Assembly (NCBI RefSeq): GCF_037478305.1
Contig: NZ_JBBGAZ010000010.1
Coordinates: 51,529 to 115,528, forward strand
DNA from: Cognatishimia coralii
GTDB lineage: Bacteria; Pseudomonadota; Alphaproteobacteria; Rhodobacterales; Rhodobacteraceae
Direction: 5' to 3'
DNA: 64,000 nucleotides
A program made the position numbers and the translations under genes. Positions 60,548 to 64,000 of the stretch are shown here, piece by piece. The first letter of the stretch is position 1; each line of letters begins with the position of its first letter. Under the pieces are notes generated by a model. It searched no databases. It was given only the letters and a program-made list of their open reading frames with translations, and was not told the origin of the DNA.

Positions 60548-60575
60548 TTCACAACCAACACGCGAAAATTGTGAA
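60548..60575. promoter_or_regulatory. Dyad upstream of the 307-aa membrane protein
   Basis: TTCACAA (60548-60554) and TTGTGAA (60569-60575) form a 7-bp inverted repeat in an AT-rich region, 54 bp before the start codon of the next gene. Possible operator. Confidence 0.3.
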
Positions 60576-60628
60576 TATCCAAACAAATTCTTGAGCAAAT
60601 TGAAAAACATAGGCACAATTAACGAAAT

Positions 60629-61552
60629 ATGAGGCAAGCCGTCCTGAACTGGCGGATCAAGCTTGAAACAGCACGCGACAAAGAATTGCGGCGGTCGAGT
60701 TTGAAGGGAAAAAAGGCAGTGTTCGCACAAATCACAAGCGCGATGACACGCGCGATCCTTATGGCGGTGCTGGTGGCAACTCCGGCTCTTGTGCTTCCGG
60801 ACATCACGTCGGATGCGCAGCAATTCGCGTTCATTTGTGCTTTCTTCGCGGCTGCCTTGGTCTTTATCGAGTATTTCTCGGCCTACCCCAGCATTCTGGA
60901 ATTTCGCTTCGCGCCGCCATTTAACCGGATCCGCTTTGCGACGGTCTTCTTTTCGGTGTTCACACTGTCCTCGGCCTTCACCTTTGGCACCTCATCTAAT
61001 CTCGTGAATGGCGTCATGCATGCGCTGGCGTCCGTGCTGGGCAATATGACCGATGTGCCCTATTCCCCCGTCCGCCTGGTTTTGCTGACCTTGCCTGTCC
61101 ATGCAGACGGAGAGGCATTCTCTTATGTGCGCATGGCCGCGGGCGTATCCTATATGACGTCGATATTGAGCCTGGTCCTGTTTTATTTCTTTGTCCGGGT
61201 TTTGGATTGGCCAACACGCAACGGTGCGTTCAATGTCTGGGTCAACCTACCCCTGTTTGACCCCACTGCTGGCGGAGACGTCCTGCCGCGGCTTATTCGC
61301 GATGGGCGCGTGAATATCGTTTTGGGCTTCTTGTTGCCGTTTATCTTCCCAGCATTGGTGGAACTTACATCGGGCTCACTGGGTCCGGCGCTGTGGTCAG
61401 ATCCTCAGACCTTGATTTGGACCATGACAATCTGGGCGTTTTTTCCAGCCAGCATGGTCATGCGCGGCATCGCCATGTTGCGGGTTGCGAACATGATCGA
61501 TCAGGATCGTCGCCGTGCCTATGCGGAAGCGCAGAACCTGCAGCACATCTGA
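60629..61552 (+). CDS. Hypothetical multi-pass membrane protein
   Basis: 307 aa. A basic N-terminal 38 residues lead into about six hydrophobic helices (first near residues 42-60, last near 265-290). I recognise no domain. It lies between leuD and leuB but has its own upstream region and is separated from leuD by a terminator, so it is not clearly a leucine gene. The ATG at 60629 has no good ribosome-binding site; Met39 at 60743 is an alternative start that would remove the basic N-terminus. Confidence 0.65.
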   Translation: MRQAVLNWRIKLETARDKELRRSSLKGKKAVFAQITSAMTRAILMAVLVATPALVLPDITSDAQQFAFICAFFAAALVFIEYFSAYPSILEFRFAPPFNRIRFATVFFSVFTLSSAFTFGTSSNLVNGVMHALASVLGNMTDVPYSPVRLVLLTLPVHADGEAFSYVRMAAGVSYMTSILSLVLFYFFVRVLDWPTRNGAFNVWVNLPLFDPTAGGDVLPRLIRDGRVNIVLGFLLPFIFPALVELTSGSLGPALWSDPQTLIWTMTIWAFFPASMVMRGIAMLRVANMIDQDRRRAYAEAQNLQHI

Positions 61553-61633
61553 TCCAAAAACACCCTTCGTTTCTTGATCTTTCCGAGGCTAGCCGCTAGG
61601 CCCAAGGCAACGTGAAAATCGAAGGATAGTTCC

Positions 61634-62740
61634 ATGGGCAACCCCTCACTGCTGATCCTGCCGGGCGACGGCATTGGCCAAGAAGTCATGAATGAAGTGC
61701 GTCGTATTATTGATTGGTACGGCGAAAAACGCGGCCTCAAATTTGAAGTCTCCGAAGACCTCGTCGGCGGCGCAGCTTATGATGCCCATGGCACCCCATT
61801 GCATGATGACACAATGGCCAAGGCGCAAGAGGTTGACGCGGTTCTGCTCGGCGCAGTTGGCGGTCCGGCCTATGACGATCTGGATTTCTCGGTGAAACCA
61901 GAACGCGGCCTGCTACGGCTTCGCAAGGAGATGGATCTGTTTGCAAACCTGCGCCCTGCGCAGTGCTTTGACGCGCTGGCGGATTTCTCGTCGCTGAAAA
62001 CTGACATCGTGTCTGGTCTGGACATCATGATCGTGCGCGAGCTGACGTCGGGCTCTTATTTCGGCGAGCCTCGCGGCATCTTCGAAGAAAACGGCGAGCG
62101 TGTTGGCATCAACACTCAACGCTACACCGAAAGCGAAGTCGATCGCGTGGCGCGTTCTGCGTTTGAGCTGGCGAAACGTCGTGGCAACAAAGTTTGCTCG
62201 ATGGAAAAAGCCAATGTGATGGAATCCGGCATCCTTTGGCGCGAAGTCGTCCAGAAGGTCCATGACGAGGATTACCCTGAGGTGGAACTCAGCCACATGT
62301 ATGCCGACAACGGCGCCATGCAACTGGTCCGTGCGCCGAAGCAATTCGACGTCATCCTGACCGACAACCTTTTCGGCGACCTTCTGTCTGATTGCGCGGC
62401 CATGCTGACTGGCTCTCTGGGTATGCTGCCCTCCGCATCGCTAGGTGCTCCGATGGAAAACGGACGTCCAAAGGCGCTTTATGAACCAGTACACGGCTCT
62501 GCTCCTGATATCGCAGGTCAAGGCAAGGCAAACCCATGTGCGTGCATTCTCAGCTTCGCTATGGCGCTGCGCTATAGCTTTGATCAAGGCGCGGAAGCGG
62601 ATCGGCTGGAAGCAGCGGTCGAAAAGGTTCTGGCCGATGGCGTTCGCACTGGGGACTTGATGCAAGCCTCTGATGCACAACCTGTGAGCACTTCGCAAAT
62701 GGGCGACGCTGTTCTCGCCGCTTTGGACGCATCTCTCTAA
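61634..62740 (+). CDS. leuB: 3-isopropylmalate dehydrogenase
   Basis: 368 aa. Oxidises and decarboxylates 3-isopropylmalate with NAD+. LLILPGDGIGQEV opens the protein, LRKEMDLFANLRPAQ carries the arginines that bind substrate, and the metal/substrate segment SHMYADNGAMQLV and NLFGDLLSDCAAMLTGSLGM follow. EPVHGSAPDIAGQGKANP is the cofactor segment. It lies 81 bp after the membrane-protein gene. leuA is not in the window. Confidence 0.96.
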   Translation: MGNPSLLILPGDGIGQEVMNEVRRIIDWYGEKRGLKFEVSEDLVGGAAYDAHGTPLHDDTMAKAQEVDAVLLGAVGGPAYDDLDFSVKPERGLLRLRKEMDLFANLRPAQCFDALADFSSLKTDIVSGLDIMIVRELTSGSYFGEPRGIFEENGERVGINTQRYTESEVDRVARSAFELAKRRGNKVCSMEKANVMESGILWREVVQKVHDEDYPEVELSHMYADNGAMQLVRAPKQFDVILTDNLFGDLLSDCAAMLTGSLGMLPSASLGAPMENGRPKALYEPVHGSAPDIAGQGKANPCACILSFAMALRYSFDQGAEADRLEAAVEKVLADGVRTGDLMQASDAQPVSTSQMGDAVLAALDASL

Positions 62741-62747
62741 GATTTTG

Positions 62748-62773
62748 ACCGCGCAGCCTCAGGGGTGCGCGGT
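62748..62773 (+). terminator. Possible terminator of leuB
   Basis: ACCGCGCA (62748-62755) pairs with TGCGCGGT (62766-62773) 7 bp after the stop codon. The following T-tract is poor (TCACCCTTG). Confidence 0.5.
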
Positions 62774-62841
62774 TCACCCTTGTCAGACGCAAAGCCTATG
62801 GTATTGCTGACGTTAGCGATAACGCTTCAGGATTCCAAACC

Positions 62842-63786
62842 ATGTCTGACAATGTGAAAGGCGCAGTATTCGCGCTGTGCGGCTTTGCTATTTTCGCAAT
62901 CCACGATGTTCTCGTGCGTATCGTTGGCGGAAGCTTTTCGCCGTTTCAGATGCTCTTTTTCACGAGCCTGCTGAGTTTTCCACTTCTGACAATCGTGCTC
63001 GTTCAAGACAGCACACATGGCACCATGCAACCCAAACATCCTTGGTGGGTGGCTCTAAGGTCTTTTGTGATGGTAGGCGCCAGCATCTGCGGCTTCTTCG
63101 CCTTCGCCACGCTTCCTTTGGCGCAGGTCTATGCCATCTTGTTCATGGTGCCTTTGCTCGTCACCCTCATGTCCATTCCTCTTCTAGGTGAAAAAGTCGG
63201 CGCGCACCGCGCGGCTGCGATCCTTGTTGGCCTGGCGGGCGTGATTGTTGTTGTTCAACCGGGCTCTACACAGCTTGGCCTAGGTCACCTTGCCGCCGTC
63301 CTAGCGGCCTTTGGAGCAGCGCTCCAATCCGTGATATCCCGCAAAGTAGGCAATGACGAACGACCCGTTGTTATGATGCTTTTCCCTCTGCTTGCAATCT
63401 TTGTGACAATGGGAGGCAGCCTCGCATTCGTATATGAGCCGATGGCCTTGATTGACATAGCAGGCATGGCAGGAATCGCCGTATTGGGGTTCATCGCGAC
63501 CTTCTGTTTGGTTGCTGCTTGTCGCAAAGGCGAAGCGGCGATCGTCGCACCTATGCAGTATAGCCAGATAATCTGGGCGACGATTTATGGAAGCTTGCTA
63601 TTTAACGAACAAGTAACAACGTCGGTGCTCGCAGGTTCTGCTTTGGTGATCACCAGCGGCCTTTACATTGTAGCGCGAGAGGCGATTTCCGGCACATCTT
63701 CGAACCAACCGGTAACGCGCACCAGGTCGCGTGGGTTCGCACCTGGAAGCCTGAGGGTCTCGACATTGTTGAAGGGGCGAAAATAG
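62842..63786 (+). CDS. EamA/DMT-family transporter
   Basis: 314 aa with ten predicted helices in two EamA repeats (GAVFALCGFAIFAIHDVLVR at the start; HLAAVLAAFGAALQSVISRK in the second half) and a polar C-terminal tail of about 30 residues. Probable inner-membrane permease for an unknown small molecule. It is a separate gene from the EamA transporter at 46170. The 214 bp after it, to the window edge, show no gene that I can support. Confidence 0.87.
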   Translation: MSDNVKGAVFALCGFAIFAIHDVLVRIVGGSFSPFQMLFFTSLLSFPLLTIVLVQDSTHGTMQPKHPWWVALRSFVMVGASICGFFAFATLPLAQVYAILFMVPLLVTLMSIPLLGEKVGAHRAAAILVGLAGVIVVVQPGSTQLGLGHLAAVLAAFGAALQSVISRKVGNDERPVVMMLFPLLAIFVTMGGSLAFVYEPMALIDIAGMAGIAVLGFIATFCLVAACRKGEAAIVAPMQYSQIIWATIYGSLLFNEQVTTSVLAGSALVITSGLYIVAREAISGTSSNQPVTRTRSRGFAPGSLRVSTLLKGRK

Positions 63787-64000
63787 ACACCAGGGTAACC
63801 TGGCTATTATCAACCTCAAAACACGTTCATTAGTCTCTAATCTTTATCCAGAGAATTGGAGCACGAGGCATTGCAGTTGAAGCAGTTGATAGTTGGGTAG
63901 GCGATCGATAGCGTGCGGTGCTGCCTTGGTTTAGCGTCACTTATCGTTTTACTTAGATGGTAATTTTTGGTTTTGTGCGCAGGCTTTGGCCCTTCGACCT

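Noticed and set aside
59318..60823. 501-aa minus-strand frame across leuC, leuD and the gap
   Set aside because: Antisense to leuCD and crosses their terminator; no domain.
1..64000. CRISPR arrays, tRNA or rRNA genes, IS elements or prophage
   Set aside because: No regularly spaced repeats, tRNA-like cloverleaf, transposase, integrase or phage structural gene was seen.
63787..64000. Gene at the right edge
   Set aside because: No open frame with a start signal is visible in these 214 bp; it may be the promoter region of the next gene.

Overview
The window looks like a chromosomal segment of a marine Rhodobacteraceae (Roseobacter-group) alphaproteobacterium. It is GC-rich and densely coding, with many ATGA-type gene overlaps. 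It carries a tpa-tauR-xsc taurine module, a cytoplasmic SoeABC-type sulfite dehydrogenase, twin hemP genes, a BacNav-type sodium channel and several families common in Rhodobacterales (DUF1523, DUF3726, DUF599). I see no rRNA, tRNA, CRISPR array, insertion sequence or prophage.

Layout. 1-1.3 kb: the end of a UxaA/SuyB-family lyase gene and an Ldh2-family dehydrogenase. 1.3-8 kb: a LysR regulator divergent from an uncharacterised five-gene operon (aldehyde dehydrogenase, M19-like protein, 555-aa unknown, DUF3726, second Ldh2 dehydrogenase). 8.1-9.7 kb: a TPR-sulfotransferase. 9.8-21.5 kb: reductive pyrimidine catabolism, with an ABC importer (substrate-binding protein, two permeases, ATPase) plus a GNAT gene, dihydropyrimidinase, a carbamoyl-amidohydrolase, two RutR-like TetR regulators and PreA/PreT. 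21.6-23.3 kb: glucokinase and two hemP-like genes. 23.3-33.6 kb: taurine dissimilation (tauABC divergent from tpa, tauR, xsc, tauE-like, pta), followed by soeABC at 34.1-38.6 kb.

The taurine part can be read as one route. TauABC imports taurine, Tpa converts it to sulfoacetaldehyde, Xsc gives acetyl phosphate and sulfite, Pta gives acetyl-CoA, and sulfite is either exported (TauE/SafE family) or oxidised to sulfate by SoeABC. Three direct-repeat sites with an identical 22-bp period (near tpa, tauR and xsc) fit TauR control. TetR-type palindromes lie between the amidohydrolase and the first RutR-like gene, and a near-match lies in the tauA-tpa intergenic region.

38.6-64 kb is mixed: an autotransporter, small membrane proteins, the sodium channel, a P1 peptidase, a phytase-like secreted esterase, two EamA transporters, a PhyH dioxygenase, Hsp20, two trypsin-like proteases, glycolate oxidase glcDEF, rlmH-rsfS, a DUF2975/HTH pair, an MscS channel and leuC-leuD...leuB.

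All functions are inferred from reading the translated sequence. No database search was run.
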